This document shows positions 1 to 12,816 of a stretch of 64,000 nt of DNA, piece after piece (within the stretch, counting starts at the first letter, position 1; every line of letters begins with the position of its first letter). The translations under genes and the position numbers were made by a program. Below the pieces are notes generated by a model. It saw nothing but the letters and a program-made list of their open reading frames with translations. It was not told where the DNA came from and did not search any database. The stretch is taken from contig JAQFWX010000018.1 of NCBI GenBank assembly GCA_027605045.1, positions 558,001 through 622,000 on the forward strand, written 5' to 3'. The DNA comes from Phallus indusiatus (lineage: Eukaryota > Basidiomycota > Agaricomycetes > Phallales > Phallaceae).

Positions 1-3000
1 CAGAATTCGCGTAGATAGGTAGGATTAGTCATCCCAGCTGGTGTAACACTGGGATCGAACAACGGCTGTTGCACTTGGCCTTCCTCAACCAGCTGTATCA
101 AGCGCGCAAGGACAAGACATTGTAATTTGAAACCTGTGTACAGTCAGTCTCTGCGCGATTATTCATAAAGTTGCATACCGCTTTTATGATCCGAGTCAGT
201 TAACACAAATAAGATATCTTGTATTAACCCCAATAGATACTGTTGGTAAAAAGCATTGGATATCGCAGCGTCCGCTTCCGCAAAATTGTTAACTAGTTCT
301 AGGCAAGCTGCAAAACAGTTATAACGAAGTCGGAGGTAAAGGTTATATTGTGACGTACTATAAAGGCCCAAATCAGCTATGTCTCGCAATGTATGCTTGA
401 ATGCCCATGTTATACTGTCCATAAACAGTTTAAATTCCACAGAAGGGATTGATAACAATGCTACAAAATATTCAGAACGAAATTCACAATCGGCAGAAAA
501 ATAACAGACCAGGGAAGCAGAGCTGATTAATGGCCCGTAACATCCTATAAAACCCAACGCGATGCTCTGGATATTCGGTAAAGTCTTGTGTTATCATATT
601 CAAAGTGACTTCAAAAACAGCATCCAATATGGCTGGCACTTGTTGGGTAAGGAGTTCCTACAGAGAATTTGGTTAGACTCCATGAAATGCAATTATACAG
701 GCCTAAAACAACCTTCTGCCTCATAGTAATTGTGGTCATAACATTGAGAACTTCAGCATCTCGAGCTGGGGGGACGTTTCTATTATAATCACCCAGAATG
801 GCATCCAACAATTGAGGAATGAAACTGTTGTTTATCCCTTCGGCATCTTCAGATCGTTTGATATATGTATCCATAAGTTTCAATATTTCTTTCTTGATTG
901 TGCGTAAGCCTCGTACTTTCGGCGTTTTCGTGGCAATGACTCCTTGTTGAGCAACCGTCTCGCTGATAATTCCACTAACAGCCTTGTACAGACCCAGCAT
1001 ATCCAGAAATATGCGTCCAATTTGGGGTAAGTAGAAGGCACCAATGGAACTGCAAGCTGACACATTGGTCTTTAAGATATTAGCTAAAATCTTCACGTTC
1101 TCGGGTTGACTCAGAACATCAACGTTGGAAGAAGCTTGAGCCATTAGTGCATCCCACTGTGAACTCGGGTGAGTATACAATCGAACCACGATCATATCTG
1201 ATATACTTACAGCCGAGTTTGGAAGTTCCATTAATTTAGCAATTAATTTTTCCTGGGTGGTTCGGTTCGGTTGGGCAGCAATCATATAACCGACGGCTTC
1301 GTAAAAAGTATGCACCTGCAGGGATATGAAATTAACGCACAGAGAAGGCACACATTCATACCTGTTGTGGAGATAGATCAACTGTAATATGCTGCGTGGT
1401 GCGTAAAATTTCATCTACAAATGGTTCACTCTCGCCAGATTGCTGAATCACGAAGTGACGCCGGCATTTCTGTGCAATCTTGATGAAAGTATCACAAGCC
1501 ATGTCCTGCACCCCTAAATTGCTCTTTGAGACTAATATGTGGAAAATTCAAATTTGCAACATACCTTCATGTGTTTCATGCATAAACTCGAACAGCTTAT
1601 TCACCACAGTCTTAAGAAACTTCCAGTGAGCCTTCAGGAATCGAGGATATTGGCCAACAATGTACATGATGTTCGATGCCACCACGGCTTTGTTATCTTT
1701 CCCTCGTTTCGCCTCTGTCAAGCCAAGAAGCTCCCTAATAACGGTTACCAAGAATCGCTTCTCGGTTTCTTCATTCATGGCACCGGAAATAGAGCCGATG
1801 GCCCAGCATAGCGTGTTGAGGTTATTCCATGACCACTCTGATCCGTCAACTTGTTTTTGTAGCTTTTCTGTGAGGATGCTCTCGGTGTCTTGGACGTCCA
1901 AATGCGTGAGGTAAACAAGAAGTTCTCGCATCGATTTGTACAGTACGATGGTGTCACTTTCCTTCATGAACTCCCGTACTATTTCACCTTCGTCATTTTC
2001 AACAATGAGAACCTGCAGAGAAATCAGGTAATTGGACTCAAGACAGCAGTTTCACCAACCTCTTCTGGTTTGACCATACGTTCAACTATTACTAGCCGAA
2101 GATTGGAAAGAACTTCTTTATAAATGTTCTTGCGCAAATTGATGCCGGGAAGCATTCCTGAGTTGCCGCCTAGATTTAATCCCATAAGAAGCCCACTATC
2201 GCCAATGGGTAAAGTCAATTGTTCGTCGTATAAAGGCGCCACAAGTTTCAACCAGTATTCTAGACAAATTTTGAAAATTTCTCGTTCATCCACTTGGCTA
2301 ATCTTAACCATATAAAGATGTGCGTTCAACAGGACATCTTTAGATCCAGGAGTTTCCACAGCTCGAAGATGGTTTGAGAGGAAGTTGAATAAAAAGAGCG
2401 CGAGGTTTAGTACTAGCTCTTGGTCGTCGTCATTCGACGCTTCATAGGCTTGGGCAATGTCTATTTCTACTGTCAAACACGTCTGAAGCACATAACAAGA
2501 AAGGCTCACTTGTATTTGGGGGTATCATTCGATTAATGGAAGTCATAACCATAGCGAATAACACCACAAATTTCGGATCATATTCTGGTCCTACTGTTAA
2601 GCCTGCTATTTCGGATAGACATTTCAAAGTAACATTCCGAAATTCAGGCGTTTCAAGAAACTTTAAGCAATCAGGAGACGACATACAAAAGAAACGATGA
2701 GAATAGACTTACTCGATTCAAGAGCATGTCTATTAATGTAGTTTCAAAAATATAACCTAAGGGAATCCAGTTCAAAAATCGGAGTAAGGTTTCCAGAGTT
2801 GCTTTGATCAGTGACGGTTTTTGCGCCTTTTCTAGAACTTCGGAACAAAGCTGAAATATTTCTGAAAACTCGCCGCACATCTGATATTTGAGATTCTTGA
2901 TCTTCGTTTGTGTCATTTGTTCGGCTGAGTAGTCGAATATTTCTTCGCTTAAAAGTTTTAGAATCACCATATTGTTTTCGCAAAGTACTAGATTTGTTTT

Positions 3001-3702
3001 TGATGATTGTACCAGTTCCGGAATGAAGGTCGGCCAGTGATGTGGCCATTCTTGCTTTAAGATCTGCTACGATCAGGACACGAACTATATGTCACCGCGT
3101 TAATAAACATACCTGTACTAATATCAAATTTAGTTTGTTCATGTACGTCTTCTCTTTCCTGACAGCCACTTCGTCCGAAGCAACGCCCATGATTATACCA
3201 ACAATAAAATTTCGTATTCCTGATGAAGAAATTTGCACCCTGATCACACAAACTAATTGACATGCGTACCCTGCCGCTGAGAGTCAGGCAACGTCTTCCA
3301 ACGCGTCTGAATGAGTTTCTCGAGTATTTGCAACCCAAGATACTGTCCATAGATATCAAGATATAGAACTTAATTAGCTAAAAACACGAACCTTTGACTG
3401 GGGATGGGAAGAACTCTCTAGAACTTTAGGTACCCGCTGCCACGCATCAGCATTTTCCTGAAACTGGGTGAGAACTTGTTGGGCTTTTTGTTGCTATTAA
3501 AAGCAAAGTTTCTTTAGGAAAGGTTAAGTGGACGATCTTTGTGAACATACTTCTGGACCTTGTCCCGAATAAAAGGAAGTCACGACGCGATCCAACAAAC
3601 CAACATCCAAATCGACTGAAAAGTCAAGGATATTCTGTTAAGTAAACTCGTTTCAATTGCATGGTTAACAGAGAAGATGTGTGCAGATCTACGTGCCTCC
3701 AT
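1..3702 (-). CDS. XPO1/CRM1: Exportin-1 (CRM1), copy A, C-terminus cut by left window edge
   Basis: This is the main nuclear export receptor, which binds leucine-rich export signals with Ran-GTP and passes through nuclear pores. Recognisable blocks, from the N-terminus: [59 protein letters not shown], the export-signal groove ([20 protein letters not shown]) and [15 protein letters not shown]. The last coding bases (135 to 1) match the CRM1 stretch before the C-terminal helix, so the gene runs off the edge. About 16 introns of 45-62 nt interrupt it. The start is inferred: a six-base exon (3702-3697, Met-Glu), a 62-nt intron with a GC donor (3696-3635), then the frame beginning at 3634, which has a stop immediately upstream. 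The residue equivalent to human Cys528 is Thr (ACA, 1716-1718), as in the leptomycin-insensitive S. cerevisiae protein. A 54-nt intron in the PNSA-WDAL block is absent from copy B. It is divergent from TBP. Confidence 0.95.
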
Positions 3703-4256
3703 AGCTTGCATTTGGTCTAGGAAGAGGTCCAGTTGGGCGGCAAGAGTCGCTTAGTCAGTTGTCAGTGGCAGGGGCAGGGAAAGTGTGTGACGTGATACTG
3801 TCACTGCCACCCAAAGTTGAAATGCGTTGACTTGATTTTTGACATGCTTTGCAGGATTGTCAATCAGAAAAGGAGACAAAAATCTCAACTGAGCAGAAAA
3901 TGACTTCGGAAATACTTGTATTGTTTGCTTACGCGGTTTTCGTTTGCACAACTATTTAATGTTCACTCTTCGATCGAATTGAGATGACCAGATCGGAAAG
4001 AAAAAACTCAGATGCGTATTGTGAGAAACGAAATTAATTTATCCCTGGAGAGTAACAGTAACTGGTTCACAAGACGCTGGACACCGTTTTCAGGTATATA
4101 CGCAAGGAATTTCCAGACATGCAGTATGCTTTCGGGAGTTTCCGAATTGCTTAGTCATGTATTGGCTCTCCTCAATGCATCGGAGTATAAATGGGCGCTT
4201 AGCCACTCTTCCAATAACTACCATCGCGGCCTGCTTGACTTGAACAGTTATTCGCA
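3703..4256. promoter_or_regulatory. Divergent promoter region between CRM1 copy A and TBP
   Basis: About 550 bases separate the inferred start codons of two divergently transcribed genes. Open frames here (for example 4012-4434, which runs into the TBP exon in another frame) resemble no family I know. I see no clear TATA box or repeat, so I treat it as a shared upstream region with the 5' untranslated parts. Confidence 0.5.
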
Positions 4257-5347
4257 ATGTCGTCTATGCTTCCCGCTCGTCCTATTGTATTTCCCTCATC
4301 TAGGACGTATAATCAAGGCACAAATCAAGCCCAGAGCAATCAATCTACAGCTCTTCAGCCGACACAACAGCCTATACCGCAACCAAGTCAGCAACACTCA
4401 TCCTTACCCCCTCCTTCCATCTCCCATTCTTTGAATCCACCGGTTCCCTATTTACCGCCTCCTAATGGACTAGGCTCCTCTCAACCATTAAATTCGTCAG
4501 CTGAGAATAAGTCCGTGGCTTCTACTTCATCTGTCGTACCTGGAACGCCACAGCCTTTAACCTTGGAACAACAACATATCACGGCGGTAGATGGAATGGT
4601 ACCAACGCTCCAGTTCGTATTCATATTAATGTCACTTTTTGCAGCGTAACAAGTATACTTATATTTCTACAGAAACATTGTAGCAACTGTCAACCTTGAT
4701 TGCAGACTAGATTTAAAGACGATCGCCTTGCATGCTCGTAACGCAGAATACAACCCAAAGGTATATGGTTGTTTGATATGTGTGTGAAACAGGAAACTTT
4801 ATTTCATTATGTTTCCAGCGTTTCGCTGCCGTCATTATGCGTATTCGCGATCCCAAAACCACCGCACTGATCTTTGCCTCGGGCAAAATGGTGGTCACGG
4901 GAGCAAAGTCAGAGGATGATTCTCGACTTGCTTCCCGAAAATATGCACGTATCGTTCAGAAGCTGGGATTTGACGCGAAATTCTCAGAGTTCAAGATACA
5001 AAATATCGTTGGCAGCTGCGATGTGAAATTTCCTATCAGACTCGAAGGTCTGGCATACAGCCACGGACAGTTCTCGAGTTACGAACCGGAAGTAAGTTAT
5101 GGTTGAGCCTAATGGATAAAGTCTTTTTACCCTTATACAGCTGTTTCCTGGTTTGATTTACCGTATGATCAAACCCAAAGTTGTACTTCTCATTTTCGTA
5201 TCGGGAAAGATTGTCTTAACGGGTGCCAAAGTAAGTACCTTTCATATGTGAAGATCCCCATTTACGTTTTTGTACCAGGTACGAGAGGAAATTTATACCG
5301 CCTTTAACACCATATACACGGTGTTATGTGAATTCCGCAAGCCTTGA
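4257..5347 (+). CDS. SPT15: TATA-box-binding protein (TBP)
   Basis: TBP nucleates pre-initiation complexes for all three nuclear RNA polymerases by bending promoter DNA. The C-terminal saddle is complete. Its first repeat begins [20 protein letters not shown] and continues through [25 protein letters not shown] in pieces. The second begins [19 protein letters not shown] and ends with [14 protein letters not shown] and a short EFRKP tail. The roughly 110-residue N-terminal extension is low-complexity and rich in Pro, Gln and Ser, which is common and poorly conserved in fungal TBP. Several short introns split the core, including ones after 4615, 4757, 5092 and 5230. The ATG at 4257 opens the Pro/Gln-rich frame that leads into the core. 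Identity is certain; the exact length of the N-terminal tail is less so. Confidence 0.97.
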
Positions 5348-5474
5348 AGTTGTGTTTGACATCCCGAGTATGGTCGCAGGTGGTAATTATTGCTAGTGTC
5401 GCTTTACATACATACTTGTATTATAATGATAATATAGAAAAATGCATTTACCAAACAACCAACCACTGAAATCG

Positions 5475-6125
5475 TCATTCTTTGGTTTGTTTTGCCTGAC
5501 ACACTTGTAGGCGTATGCTCACACCCGCCTTTCCTCGGGTCTTCAGTTCGATATCTTCTTCCTCGTCATCTGGTATCAACTCATCCATCACCTCGACAGT
5601 ACCGGTACGAATTTCCATTCGAATGTCAGATCGCGCGTATGGTAGAATTTCGGGCAAGGCCACAGCTAACATCATCAAATGAGGTATAGCAGCCCCCATG
5701 GCATGTAGATATAGACTGTCGCTGCTATAATTAGGATATTAGTGTATCCAGTTTCCATCGTAGACGATGATGTACCCTTCTTCTGTTAATATTCTCTTGC
5801 ACCTGCTTAGGTAGGAACCTAGTGAAGTTTTCCGAGAAACACAAACGACGGTTTTGTCTTGCTCATTAGCCGACTTCTGGCCCGTTGTAGACACCGCAAT
5901 GAGAGGTTTCGCTGGGGCTAGTTTGCGCACTTTTCCTTTGAAAGATGGCTGTTTCTTTTTCTTTGTTGCTTCTGACTGAGTGGCCGTATTATCAGCCGAT
6001 TTGTGCGAGATAAGCTTTGGTTTATTTTCTGGAGTATCATTGGACAACACTTTGACTCGTTTCGAGGATCCCGTCTGAACGTCCTGTACGTCCGACACGT
6101 CTGAGCCCTTGCGCTTGGGTGCCAT
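5475..6125 (-). CDS. POP7: RNase P/MRP subunit Pop7/Rpp20-like (Alba family)
   Basis: This is a likely subunit of nuclear RNase P and RNase MRP, which trim tRNA 5' ends and process pre-rRNA. The N-terminal half (about 100 residues) is basic and Lys/Ser-rich, starting MAPKRKGSDVSDVQD. An Alba-like segment follows: TSLGSYLSRCKRILTEEG, then, across a 50-nt intron with donor GTACAT, LYLHAMGAAIPHLMMLAVAL and a strand ending TGTVEVMDELIPDDEE. The phrase LHAMGAAI matches the conserved helix of the Rpp20/Pop7 group. The C-terminus ends in KQTKE. It is convergent with TBP, with about 130 bases between stop codons, and divergent from eRF1, with about 125 bases between start codons. Another Alba-family protein (Rpp25-like) is possible, but the acidic DDEEEDIEL patch after the last strand fits Pop7 better. 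Confidence 0.75.
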
Positions 6126-6249
6126 CGACTTGACTCACAGGCTGATGGAAACTGTCGGAGTCTGAATAAACTGTTAGCTAGAAATTTCGTCTTCCGTTCC
6201 CCTCTCTTAAAGTCGAAGAGTCAAGGCTAGACTAAAGCACAAAGCAATT

Positions 6250-7943
6250 ATGAGTCAAGATGTGGCTGAACAGAACATCCAAATGTGGAAGGTTAAGAAA
6301 CTGATCAAGAGTTTGGATTCTGCAAGAGGGTTTGTTTAATTCACGATTCCATCGATCATGCATAGTATGCTAACTTTGAAGGCTCATAGTGCCGGCACAT
6401 CGATGATCAGCCTTATTATACCTCCTAGAGTATGTTTTTTTTATCTATCTGGGGAGGTTTTTTTATTGACTCTCGAATTAACAGGATCAGATCTCCCGTG
6501 TGTCGGGCATGTTAACTCAAGAATTTGGAACTGCTTCCAACATCAAATCGCGAGTCAACAGACTGTCCGTCTTGGCTGCAATCACCAGTACCCAACAGCG
6601 GTTGAAATTATACAATCGTGTACCGCCTAACGGGTTAGTTCTGTTTGTCGGAACCATTCTTACCGATGAGGGCAAAGAGAAAAAGGTGTCTTTTGATTTC
6701 GAGCCTCACAAACCTATCAACACGTATGTCCTCGATTTTTTACATAGATTCTTCTGCGCATATACCAATGAATGCAAATTAGCTCCCTCTATCTATGCGA
6801 TAACAAATTCCATACGGAGGCACTTTCCGAACTCCTTGAATCCGATTCAAAGTTCGGTTTTATCGTGATGGACGGCAACGGCACACTCTTTGGCACCTTG
6901 GCGGGAAACACCAGGGAAATAACCCAGAAGATTACCGTTGATCTTCCTAAGAAACATGGCCGTGGTGGACAATCTGCTCTCCGTTTCTCTCGTCTACGAG
7001 ACGAAAAGCGTCACAATTATGTCCGCAAAGTGGCAGAATTAGCCGTCCAGCATTTTATCACTAATGATAAGGTTAATGTGTCGGGATTGGTCCTTGCCGG
7101 TAGTGCAGACTTTAAGACCGAGCTCAGTCAAAGCGACATGTTCGACCCAAGATTGGCCGCTAAAGTTATTAAAGTCGTCGATGTCAGTTATGGAGGTGAA
7201 AATGGGTTTAATCAGGTAAATATAAGTCCTAGCTTGATATGTCGAATATTTATCCCAGTTTCTTAGGCAATCGAGCTTGCAGGAGAAGCCTTAGCCAATG
7301 TCAAGTTCGTTCAAGAAAAACGATTGATCCAGCATTATTTCGACGAAATCAGCCAAGACACTGGAAAGTACTGCTTTGGAATTGATGACACGTTGAAAGC
7401 GTTGGACCTTGGCGCAGTTGAAACATTAATCGTTTGGGAAAATCTGGATATTACTAGGTATACTCTCCGCAACGCAGCTGGAGGTGTGTCATATTTGTCC
7501 CTTCCCCCTCCGCTATAGCTTAACTATGCGTAGAGGATATTATTGTTCACGTCAACAAGGAGCAAGAGAAGGACAGAGAGAAGTTCATCGATAAATCTAC
7601 TGGAACAGAAATGGAGCAATCTGTGGAACCCCAAAGTTTACTTGAATGGTTTGCCGAGAAGTACAAGGAATTTGGTGCCAACCTCGAGGTATTTATTCAA
7701 TCTTCGAAACCGAGGAGCGCGTTTTAATATCACAATAGTTTGTCACGAATAAATCTCAAGAGGGAGGTTGGTACATTACCTCGACGCAGCGTTAGGTTAT
7801 ATTCTAATCACGATGTTCTAGCTCAATTCGTGAAAGGGTTCGGTGGCATTGGTGGCTTACTTCGTTATAAAGTTGACTTCACCAACCTTGCCAGCGTCGA
7901 TGACGATGAAGAAGAGTTCTACTCAGATGACGAAGATCTTTGA
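6250..7943 (+). CDS. SUP45: Eukaryotic peptide chain release factor 1 (eRF1)
   Basis: eRF1 recognises all three stop codons in the ribosomal A site and triggers peptide release with eRF3. All diagnostic motifs are present: NIKS (in ASNIKSRVN) and YxCxxxF (YLCDNKF) for stop decoding, and GGQ ([11 protein letters not shown]) for peptidyl-tRNA hydrolysis. The N-terminus [20 protein letters not shown] is typical. The C-terminus ends in a run of Asp/Glu ([14 protein letters not shown]), which is characteristic of the family and contacts eRF3. About seven introns interrupt it, one of them within the mid-domain after GENGFNQ. Full length is about 435 residues, as expected. Nothing suggests altered stop-codon use: YxCxxxF and NIKS are canonical, and neighbouring genes end with all three stops. 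Confidence 0.98.
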
Positions 7944-8300
7944 CGGTTTTGTTGGCTCCTTCAAAGGGGCCTCGATTGGGATGCTGAGCGCTCCCGGACG
8001 GGGCTCGCGGGGGTTGTGGAGTGCAGGTACAATGAATCTTCAAAGAAGTTGTTCATTGATAATAACTTTGGAAGCTGCAGTGTGCGGTTGGGTCTTTTTA
8101 TTGCGAGTTGTACTTTTGGAAGATGTTTTCACTTTACAGCTGTATTCTCTCGGTGCGTGGTTTTATTGCTAAGAGCACAATTCAACTGACTGGATACGAA
8201 AGGCTTATTGAGAAAAGTCCAAGCAGCCGAGATCGTAAACCATTGATAATGTCCTCTACCAGTTCATTTTCATTGTTTTAAGTACATTGATTATTGTACA
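7944..8300. other. 3' intergenic stretch between eRF1 and PLP2
   Basis: About 355 bases lie between two convergent stop codons. No open frame in it resembles a known family, and I see no repeat or hairpin worth naming. It presumably holds the two 3' untranslated regions. Confidence 0.5.
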
Positions 8301-9227
8301 TCATAAATCAAAGTCGGAATCGGAGTCTTCTCTTGTTTTTCTAGTTACCCGTTTTGAGGAATGCTTTGGAGCTTCTTCTTCTAAATCTGAGTGACTCTCG
8401 CTCGACGGGTTCAATCCTGCTGATTCGCGAGGCGACGTCACGGCCAAGGATAGTATTAACAAGGCTTCTAACTCTAAGGGGCAGGTTTTTATGAGTTGAT
8501 GTTAATTGGCTAAACACAGCTCTGCCAACATACCGGCCAAGGATCGCTCTCTGTCCATTCCCCACGATAGTGTTTGTCGTGTTACTTCTCCTGCACGGTA
8601 CACAAGTATTGTGGGACAATGATCATCGGCATAATTTGGAATACATTTATTGCCAACGATTGAGATAAACTTGGTAGAAGGATACTGCTTTGCAAGGATA
8701 CTTGCTTGATCTAATAAGCGAATACTGGCGGGTTGACTTCCCAATGTCTCTAATCAGTATTTCGTCGTGAATCCAGATATGATTGCTCACCCATCTTTGT
8801 ATAAGATGCAAACTACGCCGGTCCCTTTTAACTGATTCTCTCCGGATACGTCAATTTTACTAGCATCCGTTACTTCTCTGGTATAATCTTCACGACTGAT
8901 AGGGTAGATACGGCCGAATTTGGCTGTGCGTTCAATCTGCTTTAGTTCTGCAAGTCTTTGACGACGATAGGCAGAAATGGCTCTCTCAGTTTCTGAATCA
9001 GCAGCTTCATCCTCCAACTCTTGTAGTTCGGAAGCCGATGCTTGTTCCAAAATATTCTGTAACTTTGGGCTAGGAGGAGGAGAGGGTGTTGGAGGAGTTT
9101 CCTCTCGTGGTGGCAAGATACCATATTTTCGAAGAGCGTCATTGCTACGTGAAGCAATAAATCGTCAATGATGGAGTGTAATTGACAGAACATACAATTC
9201 TGTATCTTCATAAGTATTCGCTGCCAT
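8301..9227 (-). CDS. PLP2: Phosducin-like protein, PLP2/PDCL3 type
   Basis: This is a thioredoxin-fold co-chaperone that works with the CCT chaperonin on actin, tubulin and related clients. The first exon encodes MAANTYEDTE and joins to NDALRKYGILPPREE, the usual phosducin-like start. A Glu-rich helical region (ELEDEAADSETERAISAYRR) and the thioredoxin-like core follow, including VVCILYKDG, LAKQYPSTKFISIVGNKCIP, YADDHCPTILVYRAGEV and TLSWGMDRERSLA. The last exon begins ELEALLILSLAV and ends in SDSDFDL, a C-terminal signature of this group. Three or four introns of 50-65 nt are present. CCT1, encoding a CCT subunit, lies about 42 kb away in this window. The Met at 9227 is chosen because it gives the family N-terminus. 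Confidence 0.92.
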
Positions 9228-9308
9228 TCTGTATTTGTGTAGTCTCTTGAAAGATCTTAGTCAGCATCTAGAAGACGCTTTGAACGTTCTTGAATTTCGC
9301 GCTCTGAG

Positions 9309-9670
9309 ATGAGCTTAAAAAAGCTGAAAGTTCGACCGAGAAAAGGTAGGTAGATGTTTATCTCCTTGAAGATATTCCTAAATAACCCTCTACACTCCTT
9401 TAGTTCCACCACCGAATCCCTGTGCTGTAGAACTCTCTGCTATGCTTGGATGTTGGGCGAGCACCGGAGACATTCTCAGTCGCGATTCGAAATGCGCGGA
9501 AGCAGCCAATGCACTTCATGATTGTATGAGAAAAGCGGTGATTATCAGAAACAATCCTGAACTGTTGTACCGGTCGTAGACTGACAATATTTAATTAGCC
9601 GTTACAACGCCGTGGTCAGGCTCCGACGATTAATTATCACCTTTCTCGCCTGAGCAAACTTACAAAATGA
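9309..9670 (+). CDS. MRP10: Mitochondrial small-subunit ribosomal protein Mrp10 (mS37), CHCH domain
   Basis: This is a short basic protein of about 85 residues with a twin CX9C (CHCH) fold. Both motifs are exact: Cys-AVELSAMLG-Cys and Cys-AEAANALHD-Cys. Such proteins enter the mitochondrial intermembrane space through the Mia40 disulphide relay; Mrp10 goes on to the mitoribosome. The gene has three exons. The first encodes MSLKKLKVRPRK, the second carries the CX9C pair, and the third reads PLQRRGQAPTINYHLSRL and ends KLTK. The phrase MLGCWASTGD matches the Mrp10 family. It is divergent from PLP2, with 81 bases between start codons, and its stop is 64 bases from that of APC5, which converges on it. 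Confidence 0.9.
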
Positions 9671-9734
9671 GACATCGAACTTGCGCTCAATAAACCAGCA
9701 ATTGGTGCAAAATATTTAATTAGGTACATTAACA

Positions 9735-12659
9735 CTACGTATGACTCTTTGCCGCGATTTTTGCCCCCACTTCGGTAATAATGGAACGTATCTCTAATAC
9801 ATGAGACGGAATGTCTTCGTTTGCAAAGGCCTCTACTTTTGCCGTGCACTCTGCATGTTTTGCTGTTACTATATCGCGTTCGGTTGTCATTTTTAATGTG
9901 TTGTAGACTGATGCCAAAAAATATAATACGTCCTGTTGGCATCGAACCATTTCTAATGCACCATAATCTTGCTCCGCTATTTCTAGGAACGGAATGGCCT
10001 CCCGAATAACATTCTCTAACCGGCATATCAGATTAACCAAATTCAAGCCTTGCTTACAAGTCTACTGACCTTGTTTTTCAGACGAAGCAATGATACAGCG
10101 ACTGAGAATATAACATGCAAAAGCTCGTATCTCTAAGTCATCTCCTGGCAGAATCTGTGACAGTGGTTAGATGGAGCAAGTGCAAGCCTAGTCCAATTGT
10201 CGTAAAGACACACTTGTGGCATAATTTCATCTAGTATCCGTCGACCGTATTTCGGCATGCCCAAATCAATAGCTGAATCGGCTAAGAGTATGATTCCAAT
10301 CCGATACAATACCCAATGTCCGCGAAATTCCGCAGCAAACAAGCCTCGAAGAAGTGGCGTCATTGTTGACAGGATATTATGGAATTTCTAAGCCCAAAGG
10401 TCAATGAAAAGCCTGATGCGTATCACATACGTACATAATGATATTTAGCATGCATAATTGCATCACGATCTAGCAGGGAAGATAGGTAATGGCTTTTGGT
10501 AGGTGGGAGGGACCGAGGGAATATTTCATACGTGTCGAGACGAAGGTCTTGTATGCAATCCTTGAAAAATTCATGACACTGTCTTATCTGGCCTCTGTGG
10601 AAACAATGAGAAGCGTTCTTGAAAAAGCGGCGGAAATCAGTCACCGGCGAACGGCTCTTGTAACTAAAGCACGCCAAATAAAACGGGCCCATTCCTCATA
10701 TTGCATTAGATCGAATCCTGACCAACAGGCAGGAGCGAGCAATAGTGTCAGAGCCTCGTTAACCAGCCCCTGCCTTGTCAACTAATGAAATGTCAGCTGT
10801 TGATATAGCAACAATAAACAAACTCATAGACATACTCGATCCGCTTTAGAAAGGAAGGTACTCCAGCAAGCTTCATTGGAACTCATGCGGGGCGTGAAAG
10901 CAAGTACGATGTCGCTTTCAACTTCAGAAAGAGTATCCTGACCTGCCATAAGTCATAAAATATCCGGTCATTTGACTAGGGTAAACCCTTCTTACCAGCT
11001 ATCTTCCAGATGAAGGCCTGAACAGCGTGAATACACCATTGTTCTCCAGCGGGTGGAGGAGTCACTTTAGGACCCCGATAATTGTCGTAACAACCCCAGG
11101 CTTGCATTATGCGAGAAACGATGAAATCAGAGGTTCTTTCTAATGTAGAAACATCAGTGAGCATGAATGCAGATACAAAACCAAGTATAACTATACAGTT
11201 GCTACGATCAATTTAATTATATCCGTGGCGACATACAAAGCAGATATATGGGGATGAATATCCGTCAGCGATATCGTATTGGAACCTTCATGCGGTGTAA
11301 AGCGTCGTAACAAGCTGTCAACAATATATATAATTGATATATGCAATGTAGAATGAGACTTGATACCTCATACAATGTTGCAACGCAACGCGGTCATTGC
11401 TATTTCTCGCGACACTAATAGCCTCCATTAAGAACTAGAAGAAAAATAGTCAATCAGCACGAGTGCTGATAACTATTATCAATACCTTTCTAGAAGTCGG
11501 AAATTCGCGTTTCCTGTAATGAAATAGAGCTAAATTTAGCAAGGCATGTTGACGAACGCCCCTTCAATGAATCAGCAGGATGATATTCGGGGGTATTAAA
11601 TGAGCATTTACGAGTCGCTAGCATCAGTAAAATGTTGATCGAAGAATTTCCTTAAATGAGAAACAGCTTCTGCAGAGTCTTCTTCTGCGGCGGCTGAATT
11701 AAAACTAATGGGTGCATTAACGTTTGGTGAAAAGGAAGATGCGGCCAGGATTCTCACTTTTCCAAATCGGAGGCGGTACCATAATCTTTTGCGTCAGTCA
11801 AAGCTGGGAAGATGAATTGACCTTGAGGGAGCGAAATTCAGTATTGATAACTTAGGGTTGGGTCTCCATACCGTTGCCGTTCCGCTGGGTTTCTTGGATA
11901 TCATAACCCCGCTGATTGTCACCTTTGGCCCATTCAATAAAATCCTGCTGCAGACGTAAAACACCGACTAGAGATAGTTTTTGATATGAAACACAACATC
12001 GTCGAACGAATAAACCGAAATAAGACCGGCGATCCTGAAAGGTCAGCTTTTCGTTTTGAACGCAGAAATTAAGGTGAGATCTTACAAACACAGTGTTTAG
12101 GACAATCTATGGTAAGGTTTAATTCAGTAAACAAGTTTGTTTGTGCCACTTACCTCCTCCTCTTTCTCAACGACTAGGCTTTGAACATCTGCATGCGCTC
12201 CAGGTTGCGTTTGATATCAAAAATCATAAGAATTCACCTGTCATAAAGTTATGAAACCCCTCCAAAGAGCCAATGTACTCCGGCTTTCAAAGACTGAATA
12301 AACAAGTTTTGCATGATTTAAATACAACTCACAAGTCCTGCCACCGACTTCCCAAAATCTAAAACATCGACAGTGGAAGAAAACGCGGCTGTAAGTCGAT
12401 GGACCAGGTCTCCAAAAGGCCGGGGAACAGTCAACTTTCACAGACTTAGGACAAAGACGGACTTGGCATAGTCTACACACAAACACACCTCAGCAGTTTC
12501 TTCAATCAAGACCCTTTGTATATGTAAAAGAAATTCAGGAGCCGGCGGAGTAATTCTTCGGTATGTGAATAGTAGTATGCCTAATAAACCAATGTGGTGC
12601 GGTCGTAAAACATGATTGGGCGAGGTGTATTGACCGTTTGGGTCAAAGTTAAATCTCAT
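9735..12659 (-). CDS. APC5: Anaphase-promoting complex subunit 5 (APC5)
   Basis: APC5 is a TPR-like scaffold subunit of the APC/C, the ubiquitin ligase that degrades securin and cyclins at anaphase. The N-terminus contains LRPHHIGLLGILLFTYRR, matching the Apc5 N-terminal domain. The stretch RRSYFGLFVRRCCVSYQKLS followed by GVLRLQQDFIEWAKGD is strongly Apc5-like. Near the C-terminus RGLFAAEFRGHWVLYRIGII and YGRRILDEIMPQ match the family's final TPR region, and the last exon is helical (LENVIREAIPFLEIAEQDYG). At least ten short introns are present, and the middle exons (about 10.7-11.8 kb) are poorly conserved, so their boundaries are approximate. The ATG at 12659 is the only Met that gives the conserved N-terminal block in frame. 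It is divergent from NOC3, 157 bases away. Confidence 0.88.
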
Positions 12660-12816
12660 GCCGATGTGCAGTTGCAGGAAATACCTTCAATTCAAAGGAA
12701 CTCAAAGCTGCTGTGTAAGCGTGAAAGGCATAGTCCGAGTCGAAACTCAGCCGCCCGGACCACTGCAGAATCTGCCGAAGGTCACCGTCCATTACATAGT
12801 AACAGTTTAGACGTTT

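Noticed and set aside
1200..1260. Extra residues between PNSA and WDAL in CRM1 copy A as an insertion
   Set aside because: A 54-nt GTAAGT...ACAG intron removes them and gives the family's uninterrupted PN-x-WD text.
4012..4434. A 140-codon frame before and across the first TBP exon
   Set aside because: No family resemblance, and it overlaps the TBP N-terminus in another frame.
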